A stretch of DNA of 64,000 nt from Rhodobacteraceae bacterium MED-G08 (GCA_002457055.1 NTKT01000011.1:1-64000), one strand, 5' to 3'. Shown: positions 17,036 through 26,431, counted from the first letter of the stretch. Notes: generated from the sequence alone by a model not told the origin. Made by a program: numbers and translations.

Positions 17036-17773
17036 TTAATTTCTTGAAAAGGTGTCGGAAGGCACCTTTTTTAATACAAAGGTATGAATTCCAAATACGA
17101 CTGCACCAGTTTCTGGTAATTTTAAAAAAGTTTGGCGCTCACTGCGAATATATGAAGCTGCCTGATTGGGACTTAACCTGTAGGGTTGATATAGCGTAGG
17201 GTCTGAATATTCTAATAGGTTAAATCTCCACATGGGTTGACCAACTCGAATACCATCGAAGATCCTGTTGACGCGTTTTTCAATTTCTGAACTGTATTCA
17301 GGAACATTTATGTGGATAGAAACCAACGGTTTCATAAATTTCTCAAGCAAGCGCCAGTTAGCGGGGAAACAGAGTACAGCCGCGCTCAATACGTGTTGAC
17401 CATTTCGTTTTTCCATCAAACAGAAATCATTTTGAACCAATAGTCCACAAGTCATTAGAGGTTTCTCATAATCAATTTTGACGGTACGTTTATCACGAGT
17501 AATTACTTGTTTTTCTGATACTTCAAAATCATCTGCCTTACGCAGAAATTCTAATAAAATGGTGAGAAGCTCGCGTGCTACTGCCTGGCTGTTGTTATCC
17601 AACACAATCACGTCATTATTATTTTTCAACAAATCCTCCCGCTCCGCCATTTGATCGCTATAAGCGTCATCAAATATTAACCATTCGTGTGGTTGTAATG
17701 GCATTACACCAGGCAATTTTGTTACTTTTTGCCAATCATACGGGATAGATTTTTGAAAAATTGCTTTGCGCAT
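17036..17773 (-). CDS. DUF3445 / haem-dependent oxidative N-demethylase-like protein
   Basis: 245-residue protein of the DUF3445 family, which includes the alpha subunit of a haem-dependent dimethylamine monooxygenase (HODM). Features seen are LPGVMPLQPHEWLIFDDAY with QMAERE near the N-terminus, FPANWRLLEKFMKPLVSIHINVP in the centre and MWRFN followed by YRLSPNQ. ATG 17773 is chosen; a GTG at 17788 would add five residues, and neither has a strong ribosome site. It is alone here; the other subunits known from the Pseudomonas enzyme are not adjacent. Together with the sarcosine oxidase genes in this window it hints at methylated-amine use, which remains inference. Confidence 0.75.
   Translation of the reverse strand: MRKAIFQKSIPYDWQKVTKLPGVMPLQPHEWLIFDDAYSDQMAEREDLLKNNNDVIVLDNNSQAVARELLTILLEFLRKADDFEVSEKQVITRDKRTVKIDYEKPLMTCGLLVQNDFCLMEKRNGQHVLSAAVLCFPANWRLLEKFMKPLVSIHINVPEYSSEIEKRVNRIFDGIRVGQPMWRFNLLEYSDPTLYQPYRLSPNQAASYIRSERQTFLKLPETGAVVFGIHTFVLKKVPSDTFSRN
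17047..17073 (+). terminator. Rho-independent terminator of glnBA
   Basis: AAAAGGTGTC-GGAA-GGCACCTTTT forms a 10-bp stem (one G-T pair) with a GGAA tetraloop, and the T-run continues to six T. It is placed 25 bp after glnA. It also lies inside the last codons of the convergent DUF3445 gene, so it doubles as coding sequence. Confidence 0.9.
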
Positions 17774-17851
17774 TTTAATAGATAACACTCACTATTATTT
17801 AGAAAAAAGCTTTTTATAAGTCACATTTGTATGCTGAAAAGAAGAAATATA

Positions 17852-17874
17852 AAAGCGACAAGAATTTTCGCTTT
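17852..17874 (+). promoter_or_regulatory. Inverted repeat in the dddP upstream region
   Basis: AAAGCGA (17852-17858) and TCGCTTT (17868-17874) form a perfect 7-bp inverted repeat with a 9-nt spacer, about 60 bp ahead of the dddP start. It could be an operator or a leader hairpin; no regulator gene is adjacent. Confidence 0.3.
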
Positions 17875-17934
17875 CAGACATGATAAAATTTTTGAAATTC
17901 GTTAAATTTTTGTGATACTTGGAGCAAACTAGCC

Positions 17935-19275
17935 ATGAACGAGCATCACAGTAACAATAGAAAGATTGATCCACTTAAAAGTTTTCTTTTAGACGATAAT
18001 ACACCAAACGATAAAAACAGAGTAGAAATTGGCCCCACACTTCTTGCAAGAAGGGAGTGGGAAACTGCTGGTTTGGAACTTCCAGACCTTCAGGCCATGC
18101 GAAAATTTAGATGGAAAAGGCTAACTAAGCATATAGTAGACCGTGAGTACGGTGGCCTGTTAATGTTTGACCCTTTGAACATCCGATATGCAACTGACAG
18201 CACAAATATGCAGCTCTGGAACACACATAACCCATTTCGAGCAGTTCTTTTATGCGCTGATGGTTACATGGTAATTTGGGATTATAAGAATTCTCCCTTT
18301 TTGTCTGAGTTTAATCCATTGGTAAAAGAGCAACGTTCCGGTGCAGATCTCTTTTACTTTGATCGGGGTGATAAAATTGGGGATGCGGCAGATGTTTTCG
18401 CTAATGAAGTACGATTACTAATAAATGAGCATGGAAATAGCAATAATAGGTTGGCAGTAGATAAAATTATGCTTCACGGATTACGGTCACTAGAAGCTTT
18501 AAACCTCAAAGTTATGGATGGAGAGGAAGTGTCCGAGAAATCGAGGTCTATTAAAGGTATTGATGAGATAAAAGCCATGCGATGTGCCTCATATGCTTGT
18601 GAAAAAGCGATCTATAAAATGGAGCAAGTTACAAGATCTGAAGTATGTAATGAAAATCTAAGTGAAAATGATATATGGTCGATTTTGCACGCTGAAAATA
18701 TCAAAAGAGGTGGGGAATGGATAGAAACACGGCTCCTCACATCGGGACCACGCACTAACCCATGGTTCCAAGAATGCGGCCCTAGAATAGTTCAAAATAA
18801 TGAAATTGTTGCCTTCGACACAGATTTGGTGGGAGCTTATGGAATATGCGTCGATATAAGTCGAACTTGGTGGATAGGCGATCAATCCCCACGCCCAGAT
18901 ATGATTTACGCAATGCGTCATGCCCACGAACATATTATGAAAAATATGGAGATGCTTAAACCCGGTGTTCATATGAGTGACTTAACAAAAAATGCCCATA
19001 AATTAGATCAAAAATATCAAGTAGGAAAATACTCCTGTCTTATGCATGGCGTAGGCCTCTGTGATGAATGGCCGTTAATCTCTTATGCCGATAAGTTCGT
19101 TGAAGGCGCTTACGATTATGATATCGAGGCAGGAATGGTGCTGTGCGTAGAAGCCCTGGTGAGTCCAGAGAACGGTGACTTTTCGATAAAACTAGAAGAT
19201 CAAGTTCTGGTAACTGAAAATGGATATGAAAACTTAACCAAATATCCCTTTGATGAAGCTCTCATGGGATATTGA
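17935..19275 (+). CDS. dddP: DMSP lyase DddP
   Basis: 446-residue metalloenzyme of the M24 (creatinase/pita-bread) fold that cleaves dimethylsulfoniopropionate to dimethyl sulfide and acrylate. The catalytic and metal-binding residues described for roseobacter DddP occur at the same numbers here: Asp295 and Asp297 (AFDTDLVGAYG), Asp307 (VDISRTW), Tyr366, His371 (LMHGVGLCDEWP), Glu406 (CVEALVSP) and Glu421 (KLEDQV). The AFDTD and VDISRTW blocks distinguish it from true M24 peptidases. No signal peptide, so cytosolic. It stands as a single gene between the DUF3445 gene (divergent) and purB. A GGAG site lies 10 bp upstream of the ATG. Confidence 0.95.
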   Translation: MNEHHSNNRKIDPLKSFLLDDNTPNDKNRVEIGPTLLARREWETAGLELPDLQAMRKFRWKRLTKHIVDREYGGLLMFDPLNIRYATDSTNMQLWNTHNPFRAVLLCADGYMVIWDYKNSPFLSEFNPLVKEQRSGADLFYFDRGDKIGDAADVFANEVRLLINEHGNSNNRLAVDKIMLHGLRSLEALNLKVMDGEEVSEKSRSIKGIDEIKAMRCASYACEKAIYKMEQVTRSEVCNENLSENDIWSILHAENIKRGGEWIETRLLTSGPRTNPWFQECGPRIVQNNEIVAFDTDLVGAYGICVDISRTWWIGDQSPRPDMIYAMRHAHEHIMKNMEMLKPGVHMSDLTKNAHKLDQKYQVGKYSCLMHGVGLCDEWPLISYADKFVEGAYDYDIEAGMVLCVEALVSPENGDFSIKLEDQVLVTENGYENLTKYPFDEALMGY

Positions 19276-19372
19276 TGTTTATTTATAACATAATTTTCAA
19301 ACATCGGCCCCTTGCTCAAAAATATCACAGGCGCTAAGTACAAAACTGCACTTTTAATATAAGGCAGTATTT

Positions 19373-20677
19373 ATGATCCCACGCTATTCTCGGCCAGAAA
19401 TGGTCAAAATATGGTCAGCAGAAACAAAATTTAAAATTTGGTTCGAAATAGAAGCTCACGCCTGTGATGCGATGGCAAACTTGGGACTAATTCCTGAGGA
19501 AAATGCTGCAGCTGTTTGGAACGCAAAAGACGTTAAGTTTGACGTTGCCAGAATAAATGAAATTGAAGCAAAGACCAAACATGATGTAATAGCCTTTTTA
19601 ACCCATCTTGCTGAACATATTGGTTCAGAAGAGGCAAGGTTTGTACATCAAGGAATGACCAGTTCGGATGTATTAGATACATGCTTAAATATTCAGCTGG
19701 TACAAGCGTCAGATCTGCTCATAAAAGATATAGAGCAACTATTGGCGGCATTAAAGCGAAGAGCTCTAGAGCATAAAATGGATGTACGTATAGGCAGAAG
19801 TCACGGAATTCACGCTGAACCAACTACGATGGGGCTGACTTTTGCACGCTTCTACGCAGAAATGGATCGAAACCTGAAAAGAATGCACGTTGCAAAAGAC
19901 GAGATTTCCACAGGTGCTCTATCTGGTGCAGTTGGCACGTTCGCTAACTTGGACCCAGCTGTTGAAAAGTACGTCTGTGAAAAACTAGGATTAACTCCTG
20001 AGCCTATTAGCACACAGGTTATTCCCAGAGATCGTCATGCTGCATTTTTTGCCACCCTTGGCATCATTGCAAGTTCAATAGAAAATATTGCAACAGAAAT
20101 CCGACATATGCAGAGAACAGAAGTTCTTGAGGCTGAAGAGTTTTTTTCAGAAGGTCAGAAAGGTTCTTCAGCAATGCCTCATAAACGCAATCCAGTTCTG
20201 ACAGAAAATTTAACTGGCCTAGCCCGCTTAATCAGAATGGCCGTAGTTCCAGCTTTAGAAAATGTGACACTTTGGCATGAACGTGACATATCACATAGCT
20301 CTGTCGAGAGAAATATTGCTCCCGATACTACAGTAAATCTAGATTTTGCCTTGAACCGGCTGGCCAATGTGATTGACAACCTAGTTATCTATCCTGACAA
20401 CATGCTTAAAAACATGAACAAGTTTAAAGGGTTAGTGATGTCTCAGAGGGTGTTGCTAGCATTAACACAAGCGGGAGCAAGTCGCGAGGACGCATATAAA
20501 TTAGTTCAACGTAATGCAATGAAAGTATGGGAAGATAACAAAGATTTCCAAGATGAATTACTATCCGACAAGGATGTGAGGCATTTCTTAAGTGAAGAAG
20601 ATATAAGAGAGAAATTTGATCTAGCTTATCATACTAAAAGCGTCGATACGATTTTTAAGAGAGTTTTCGGAAAATAA
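19373..20677 (+). CDS. purB: Adenylosuccinate lyase
   Basis: 434-residue cytosolic enzyme of purine synthesis that splits SAICAR and adenylosuccinate to release fumarate. The fumarase/aspartase superfamily signature GSSAMPHKRNP is near residues 263-273, with TSSDVLDT (about 98-105) and GRSHGIHAEPTT (about 141-152, catalytic His) as the other active-site blocks. The N-terminal MIPRYSRPEM is typical. Length is normal. It follows dddP by 97 bp with no visible terminator, so co-transcription is possible. Confidence 0.98.
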   Translation: MIPRYSRPEMVKIWSAETKFKIWFEIEAHACDAMANLGLIPEENAAAVWNAKDVKFDVARINEIEAKTKHDVIAFLTHLAEHIGSEEARFVHQGMTSSDVLDTCLNIQLVQASDLLIKDIEQLLAALKRRALEHKMDVRIGRSHGIHAEPTTMGLTFARFYAEMDRNLKRMHVAKDEISTGALSGAVGTFANLDPAVEKYVCEKLGLTPEPISTQVIPRDRHAAFFATLGIIASSIENIATEIRHMQRTEVLEAEEFFSEGQKGSSAMPHKRNPVLTENLTGLARLIRMAVVPALENVTLWHERDISHSSVERNIAPDTTVNLDFALNRLANVIDNLVIYPDNMLKNMNKFKGLVMSQRVLLALTQAGASREDAYKLVQRNAMKVWEDNKDFQDELLSDKDVRHFLSEEDIREKFDLAYHTKSVDTIFKRVFGK

Positions 20678-20767
20678 ACGAATAAATAGAAAGTAAGCTT
20701 TTCAAAAACCTCTTACCTCAGTTTAAAATTAAAGCACAGTTGGTAAAAAATTAAGAAAAGTGTATTT

Positions 20768-20798
20768 TTGTATACAATTGTGCACAATTAGATATAAT
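20768..20798 (+). promoter_or_regulatory. acnA promoter with two abutting palindromes
   Basis: TTGTATACAA (20768-20777) and TTGTGCACAA (20778-20787) are two perfect 10-bp palindromes placed end to end. A perfect -10 hexamer TATAAT follows at 20793-20798. The palindromes cover the -35 and spacer, a repressing position. TTGTATACAA-like sites are typical of GntR-family regulators; which protein binds here is unknown. Confidence 0.55.
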
Positions 20799-20873
20799 TA
20801 CTCTTGAACGCCTCGAAAACATACGTCAAAAGCTTCTCAAACAGGGTTAAATCTTATCAATCAGGAGATTCGA

Positions 20874-23561
20874 GTGTCTATTAAAGTTGGCATTGATTCA
20901 AAAAAAGTGAGAAAAGAACTTTCGGTAAATGGCAGAAAAATTGCCTTTTATTCCATTAATGCAGCGAGCGATGCTGGACTAGGAGATTTCTCCAAACTGC
21001 CTGCCGCCTTGAATGTTGTTTTAGAAAATTTATTACGTTTTGAAGACGGTAAGACGGTCAGCTTACAGGATATAAAAGCTTTTTCAGACTGGGCAGAAAA
21101 TGGTGGCCAAACCTCTCGAGAAATAGCATATCGACCTGCTCGCGTGCTAATGCAAGATTTTACTGGAGTTCCAGCAGTGGTTGATTTAGCCGCTATGAGA
21201 GATGGCATCATGAAACTTGGAGGCGATCCCCAAAAGATTAATCCCCTAAACCCAGTTGATCTTGTGATTGATCATTCAGTGATGATCGATGAATTTGGAA
21301 ATCAACGGGCCTTTAAGACAAATGTAGACCGTGAATACGAAAGAAATATGGAACGTTACTCTTTCTTAAAATGGGGACAGTCAGCATTTAATAACTTCCG
21401 TGTTGTTCCACCCGGTACAGGGATATGCCATCAAGTAAATCTAGAGTACCTTGCCCAAACTGTATGGACTGATATTGACCAAAATGGTTTTGAAGTTGCT
21501 TATCCGGATACATTAGTAGGAACAGACAGCCACACAACAATGGTCAATGGGATGGCTGTATTGGGCTGGGGAGTCGGTGGAATTGAAGCTGAAGCAGCCA
21601 TGCTTGGCCAGCCTATATCTATGCTTATACCTGAAGTCGTAGGGTTCAAGTTGTCAGGTGAACTTACCGAAGGAACCACTGGGACCGATCTTGTTCTTAA
21701 GATAGTAGAAATGCTTAGAGAGAAGGGTGTTGTTGGTAAATTTGTAGAATTTTATGGAGATGGATTAGACAAACTCCCCTTAGCCGATAGAGCAACAATA
21801 GCAAACATGGCGCCAGAATATGGAGCAACTTGTGGGTTTTTCCCAATTGATAACGAAACGTTGCGATACCTTCGAAACACTGGCCGAGACGAAGAGCGGA
21901 TTTTATTGGTCGAAGCTTACGCAAAAGCAAATAATTTATGGCGAACTGAAGATTATAATCCTATTTACTCTGATACACTTGAACTTAACATGAGCTCCAT
22001 AGTTCCAGCTATTTCTGGCCCCAAAAGACCTCAAGATTATGTGAGGCTAGATAGTGCGAAGGAAGCATTCTTAGAAGAAATGGAGAAAACCTTCAAAAGA
22101 CCAATGGATGAAGAAATTAATGTTGAGGGTGAAGATTTTAAGTTGTCTTCGGGAAAAGTAGTCATTGCTTCCATCACATCTTGCACAAATACATCGAACC
22201 CATATGTAATGATTGCAGCTGGCCTTGTAGCACGTAAGGCCGTCGAGTTAGGACTTCAGCGAAAACCATGGGTAAAGACATCACTGGCTCCTGGATCACA
22301 AGTAGTATCAGCCTATTTGGAAGCTGCAGACCTACAAAAAGATTTGGATCAGATAGGGTTTAATCTCGTTGGATACGGCTGTACGACCTGCATTGGAAAT
22401 TCTGGCCCATTACAACCTGAAATTTCAAAAGCTATTTCCGATGGCGATCTTGTGGCAACTTCAGTTTTATCTGGAAACCGAAATTTTGAAGGCAGAATAT
22501 CTCCAGATGTAAGAGCAAATTATTTAGCATCTCCTCCATTGGTAGTCGCCTATGCCCTAGCAGGCACCGTTGACATAAATCTCACGACCGAACCAATAAC
22601 AACAACACCCGAAGGAGAAGAAGTCTATTTAAAAGACATATGGCCTTCATCACATGAAGTTGCAGAACTCGTGGAGAAAACGGTCACAAGAGACGCTTTT
22701 CAGTCAAAATATGCAGCAGTTTTTGATGGTGATGAAAAATGGCAAGAGGTTGAAGTTACAGAGAGAGAAACATATGATTGGCCGTCGACTTCAACGTATG
22801 TTCAAAATCCACCCTATTTTGCTGAAATCGCGGAAAACCCGGGCTCCATATCAAGTATCAATAATGCTAAAATATTAGCTCTGTTGGGCGATATGATTAC
22901 AACCGATCACATTTCCCCAGCTGGTTCTTTTCAAGAAACAACTCCTGCTGGTAAATATCTGACAGAGAGGCAAGTACCTTCACGTGAATTTAATTCATAT
23001 GGCTCAAGGCGGGGTAATCACGAAGTAATGATGCGTGGAACATTCGCCAACATTAGGATTAAAAATGAAATGCTCTCGAATGTTGAAGGTGGCTATACAA
23101 AAAATCCAAATGGTGAAACAACATCAATTTTTGATGCTGCGATGGCCCATAAAGAAAATGGCACTCCTTTAGTAATCATTGGCGGAGAGCAATATGGCGC
23201 GGGTTCTTCTCGGGATTGGGCAGCTAAAGGAACTGCATTACTCGGCATCAAAGCTGTTATAGCAGAAAGTTTTGAAAGAATTCATCGTTCAAACCTCGTG
23301 GGTATGGGAGTTATACCCTTTGAATTCACAAATGGTAACAACCGAAATTCACTTGCTCTTACTGGAGATGAAATAATTTCAATTCACGGACTGGAAGAAA
23401 TAACGCCACTTGGCGATACTGACTGCGAAATTCTGTACCCCGATGGAAACATTAAAACGATTAAGCTTAAATGTAGGATCGATACAGCAATAGAGATAGA
23501 ATATATCGAGCACGGTGGCGTTTTACACTATGTATTAAGAAACCTAGCCAAAGCGTCCTAG
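20874..23561 (+). CDS. acnA: Aconitate hydratase A
   Basis: 895-residue [4Fe-4S] enzyme interconverting citrate and isocitrate in the TCA cycle. Cluster cysteines are visible in ITSCTNTSNP (about residue 437) and GYGCTTCIGNSGP (about 503-506). The substrate-binding blocks are DSHTTM and the C-terminal swivel-domain GAGSSRDWAAKG. It uses a GTG start at 20874, preceded by CAGGAGA with proper spacing. It is convergent with ccmG, with only 20 bp between the stops. Confidence 0.98.
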   Translation: MSIKVGIDSKKVRKELSVNGRKIAFYSINAASDAGLGDFSKLPAALNVVLENLLRFEDGKTVSLQDIKAFSDWAENGGQTSREIAYRPARVLMQDFTGVPAVVDLAAMRDGIMKLGGDPQKINPLNPVDLVIDHSVMIDEFGNQRAFKTNVDREYERNMERYSFLKWGQSAFNNFRVVPPGTGICHQVNLEYLAQTVWTDIDQNGFEVAYPDTLVGTDSHTTMVNGMAVLGWGVGGIEAEAAMLGQPISMLIPEVVGFKLSGELTEGTTGTDLVLKIVEMLREKGVVGKFVEFYGDGLDKLPLADRATIANMAPEYGATCGFFPIDNETLRYLRNTGRDEERILLVEAYAKANNLWRTEDYNPIYSDTLELNMSSIVPAISGPKRPQDYVRLDSAKEAFLEEMEKTFKRPMDEEINVEGEDFKLSSGKVVIASITSCTNTSNPYVMIAAGLVARKAVELGLQRKPWVKTSLAPGSQVVSAYLEAADLQKDLDQIGFNLVGYGCTTCIGNSGPLQPEISKAISDGDLVATSVLSGNRNFEGRISPDVRANYLASPPLVVAYALAGTVDINLTTEPITTTPEGEEVYLKDIWPSSHEVAELVEKTVTRDAFQSKYAAVFDGDEKWQEVEVTERETYDWPSTSTYVQNPPYFAEIAENPGSISSINNAKILALLGDMITTDHISPAGSFQETTPAGKYLTERQVPSREFNSYGSRRGNHEVMMRGTFANIRIKNEMLSNVEGGYTKNPNGETTSIFDAAMAHKENGTPLVIIGGEQYGAGSSRDWAAKGTALLGIKAVIAESFERIHRSNLVGMGVIPFEFTNGNNRNSLALTGDEIISIHGLEEITPLGDTDCEILYPDGNIKTIKLKCRIDTAIEIEYIEHGGVLHYVLRNLAKAS

Positions 23562-23581
23562 ACAACTAGCAGAAAATACAT

Positions 23582-24133
23582 CTATTCTTTATTTAGGGCA
23601 GACTCGTACGCTGGCAAAAAGCGACTTACGTAGTCTTGGCCCACTAGAGGACCAGCAAATCGAAACAAGACCTCACCTTCGTTATTAATTATAAATGTTT
23701 CGGGCGGTGCCGTTACACCCCAATCGATGGCAGTCCTACCATCGGGATCGTATGACACGGCTTGAAATGGGTTACCATACCTCTGCAGATATGAGAGTGC
23801 ATTTTCTTTATCATCTTTTATATTTACTCCAAAAATAACTGTACCACTTTCAGCTATTTCAAGTAATTTTTCATGTTCAGCCCTACAAGGAGGGCACCAA
23901 CTCGCCCAAAAGTTAACGAGTTTAATACCAGGAGACTTCATTAATTCAGGAGTTACCTCAGAACCCGAGTATAATTCGTTTTTGGTGATATCTGGAGCTA
24001 ATTCCCCAATTAGCACGGAAGGCAAAGAATTATCGTCATCACGCTGTAAACCAATATAAAAAGCACCGACAAGAAATATAAAAAAAACAATCGGCAAAAA
24101 CATCAAGATTGGGATATTTGACATCCCTTTCAT
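23582..24133 (-). CDS. ccmG: Thiol:disulfide interchange protein CcmG/DsbE
   Basis: 183-residue membrane-anchored periplasmic thioredoxin that keeps apocytochrome c haem-binding cysteines reduced. One N-terminal transmembrane helix (about residues 8-28) is followed by a thioredoxin domain with active site WCPPC (Cys80, Cys83) and a cis-proline region APPETF. Its ATG overlaps the ccmD stop (ATGA), which supports this start. Last gene of ccmABCDG. Confidence 0.95.
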   Translation of the reverse strand: MKGMSNIPILMFLPIVFFIFLVGAFYIGLQRDDDNSLPSVLIGELAPDITKNELYSGSEVTPELMKSPGIKLVNFWASWCPPCRAEHEKLLEIAESGTVIFGVNIKDDKENALSYLQRYGNPFQAVSYDPDGRTAIDWGVTAPPETFIINNEGEVLFRFAGPLVGQDYVSRFLPAYESALNKE

Positions 24134-24270
24134 GAATTATCTTCTTTTTCCAAATCAATTCGAATTCTATAATTTCGGTACAGAATAAAAGCTACTAGAC
24201 AGCCAATTAATAGAAATGAAATTCCATAGGACGTTAAAACACTAAAAGCATATTTCCCCAGATCTGGCAC
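24130..24270 (-). CDS. ccmD: Haem exporter protein CcmD
   Basis: 46-residue single-pass membrane protein that holds the CcmABC complex with CcmE. It starts with GTG at 24270, three bases after the ccmC stop, and ends in an ATGA overlap with ccmG. The sequence has the family pattern: MPDLGKYAFSV, then a hydrophobic helix (about 12-32), then a basic RNYRIRID and an acidic tail. Too short for most gene callers; position and pattern make the call firm. Confidence 0.93.
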   Translation of the reverse strand: MPDLGKYAFSVLTSYGISFLLIGCLVAFILYRNYRIRIDLEKEDNS

Positions 24271-24273
24271 GTT

Positions 24274-25002
24274 CTACTCACTATCCTTTCTTAAACGCAA
24301 AGCCTCAGTGCGCCTCAGGCGAATTTCAGTCCTTGTACCTATTAATACTAAAGTTAAGAACAGAAATACAAACCCAAATATTGAAAATAACAAAGGTTGA
24401 TAAAAGACATCTGCAACGTTTTTTTCTTTGTCTAAAGAAAGCGACGCACCTTGATGCAAGCCTTGGTTCCAGAAATTTACTGCATAGCGACTTAAAATCG
24501 CAAACACGGAGCCAACTATACAGAGCATGGAGGTTAAATCAGCAGCGGTATCTGGATTATCTATCGCTGACCAGAGCGCCATGTACCCTAAATAAAATAA
24601 AAATAGAACAAGAAACGAAGTTAATCTTGGATCCCACGCCCACCAAGTACCCCACATTGGCTGACCCCATAGAGCCCCAGTTACTAGGGCAACCATTGTC
24701 ATTGTAACTCCAACGGGAGCAGCTGCCTTTGCAGCCAAGGCTGATACATGGTGACGACGAACCAGCCATATTAGTGAAGCAACCAACATCATAAACCAAG
24801 CATTAATCGCCATTAATGCTGATGGAACATGCAAATAGATAATCTTTACTGTTGAACCCTGTCGATAGTCATCAGGCGTGAAAAAAAAGCCCCAAAACAA
24901 TCCAATAGATAGTCCAATAATCGAAAAACCAACAAAAAATGGTAATACTTTGTCAGAAAGCTTTAAAAATTTTACAGGATTAGCATATTCCCAAAGCGAC
25001 AT
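24274..25002 (-). CDS. ccmC: Haem exporter permease CcmC
   Basis: 242-residue inner-membrane protein that presents haem to CcmE. The tryptophan-rich motif WGTWWAWDPRLTS and about six transmembrane segments are visible, with conserved external histidines (LHVPSA is one site). Two consecutive ATGs are possible; the second (25002) lies 5 nt from AGGAG, the first only 2 nt, so the second is preferred. ccmB ends 10 bp upstream. Confidence 0.96.
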   Translation of the reverse strand: MSLWEYANPVKFLKLSDKVLPFFVGFSIIGLSIGLFWGFFFTPDDYRQGSTVKIIYLHVPSALMAINAWFMMLVASLIWLVRRHHVSALAAKAAAPVGVTMTMVALVTGALWGQPMWGTWWAWDPRLTSFLVLFLFYLGYMALWSAIDNPDTAADLTSMLCIVGSVFAILSRYAVNFWNQGLHQGASLSLDKEKNVADVFYQPLLFSIFGFVFLFLTLVLIGTRTEIRLRRTEALRLRKDSE

Positions 25003-25014
25003 CATATCTCCTCT

Positions 25015-25671
25015 TCATCGCAAGTTAATTCTTAAAACAAAAGCTGAAGCAAAAGGCAATATTGAAAAAGCTGCCAGCGTAACCGCTGTTAAAATCAATA
25101 AAGCTCCATTGTTGGATACATCTTCTAGACCTTTACTGGCCACATTTGCACCAAAGATAAGGGTAGGAACGTACAGAGGCAAGACAAGTAAAGATAACAG
25201 TAACCCTCCTCTCCTGATACCAACGGTCAACGAGGCACCGAAGGCGCCTATCGCCGACAGGGCCGGCGTGCCAATCAATAAAGATATTACCACCCACTTT
25301 AAATCACTGACCTGTAATCCAAGCAGTAAACCAAGAATTGGCGAAACTACAACCAATGGTAGTCCGGTTGTTATCCAGTGTGAAAATGCTTTTATAGTTA
25401 CCACAGCCTCCAAAGGGATAGGAGACGTCAGCAATAGTTCAAGTGTCCCATCATCATAATCGAGCGAGAAAATTCGATCTAATGATAGGACGCAGGCCAA
25501 TAAAGCACCTACCCACAAAACACCAACAGAAACTTTTGATAGTATCACCATGTCAGGACCAATACCCAGCGGCACCAAAACAACTACTATTAAAAAGAAT
25601 GCCACTCCAAGACCAAATCCTCCGCCAGCTCTTACTGCGAGGAGCAAATCACGTTGTAGCAACGCTATCAT
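25015..25671 (-). CDS. ccmB: Haem exporter permease CcmB
   Basis: 218-residue inner-membrane component with about six hydrophobic segments. The motif FSLDYDDGTLELLL, near residue 70, is characteristic. It forms an ABC complex with CcmA. Its ATG overlaps the ccmA stop by 4 nt. Confidence 0.96.
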   Translation of the reverse strand: MIALLQRDLLLAVRAGGGFGLGVAFFLIVVVLVPLGIGPDMVILSKVSVGVLWVGALLACVLSLDRIFSLDYDDGTLELLLTSPIPLEAVVTIKAFSHWITTGLPLVVVSPILGLLLGLQVSDLKWVVISLLIGTPALSAIGAFGASLTVGIRRGGLLLSLLVLPLYVPTLIFGANVASKGLEDVSNNGALLILTAVTLAAFSILPFASAFVLRINLR

Positions 25672-26288
25672 AAGAATGCTCCTGCACTGGCATTCAAATT
25701 TCCACTTTTTGTGCGATAATCCTCTATATTTATGTTCGAGGAGTGTGTTTTCAGGCCAAGATCAGTATGAGTTGCTACCACTGCGGCACCACCCGCTTTT
25801 AAATGATTTTTTAGAATTTTAGAGAATTCTTCCATAGATTTTTTGTCTAATGAAACCGTTGGTTCATCAAGCAACCATATACCTTTATCGGCCAACATAA
25901 GACGAGCTAACGACAACCTTCTTTTTTGCCCTGCAGATAACTTGCCTGCAAATCTATTCTCAAACTTTGTTAGATGAAACACCTCCAGCGCTTCTTCAAA
26001 CTCTTTTTCACCAAAAATAGCACTCCAAAAACGTAAATTCTCTGATACTGTTAATGACGTTTTTATTCCATTCGAGTCGCCAGCAAAAATGAAGTTATCG
26101 GTCTCTATTAATATCTCACCCTCATCTATCGGTTGCAATCCAGCTATAGATCTCAATAGTGTGGTTTTTCCAGTGCCGTTACCACCAGTCAACGAAATGA
26201 ATTGGCCAGACGATAGAGTAAAGTTTAAACCCTTAAACAGACTTACCCCACCTCGGGAAACACTTAAATTATTTACTGATAACAACAT
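25668..26288 (-). CDS. ccmA: Haem exporter ATP-binding protein CcmA
   Basis: 206-residue ATPase that drives release of haem-loaded CcmE. Walker A is GGNGTGKTT, the signature LSAGQKRRLSLARL and Walker B WLLDEPTVSLD. It opens the ccmABCDG operon; CcmE and CcmF/H are not here, and ccmI lies separately at 51.4 kb. No strong ribosome site was found before the ATG. The 143-bp gap to the TauE-like gene upstream probably holds the promoter. Confidence 0.95.
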   Translation of the reverse strand: MLLSVNNLSVSRGGVSLFKGLNFTLSSGQFISLTGGNGTGKTTLLRSIAGLQPIDEGEILIETDNFIFAGDSNGIKTSLTVSENLRFWSAIFGEKEFEEALEVFHLTKFENRFAGKLSAGQKRRLSLARLMLADKGIWLLDEPTVSLDKKSMEEFSKILKNHLKAGGAAVVATHTDLGLKTHSSNINIEDYRTKSGNLNASAGAFL

Positions 26289-26431
26289 GCAGAATACATA
26301 GACTAATTTTTATAACAGAAAAAGTGACAAATTTAAGTGTATAAATAAGCTATTTCGCCTTAAAATAATATCATAAGATACTGCTTTAATTTAATTATTT
26401 ATATTTATTCGGAATTTATTTTGCTCAAAAC

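Noticed and set aside
17935-19275. Xaa-Pro aminopeptidase annotation for the M24 protein
   Set aside because: The AFDTD / VDISRTW / HGVGLCDEWP pattern and residue numbering match DMSP lyase DddP, not M24 peptidases.
24878-25459. 193-codon open frame on the plus strand
   Set aside because: Antisense to ccmC/ccmB, which are firm; the frame mirrors hydrophobic codons.
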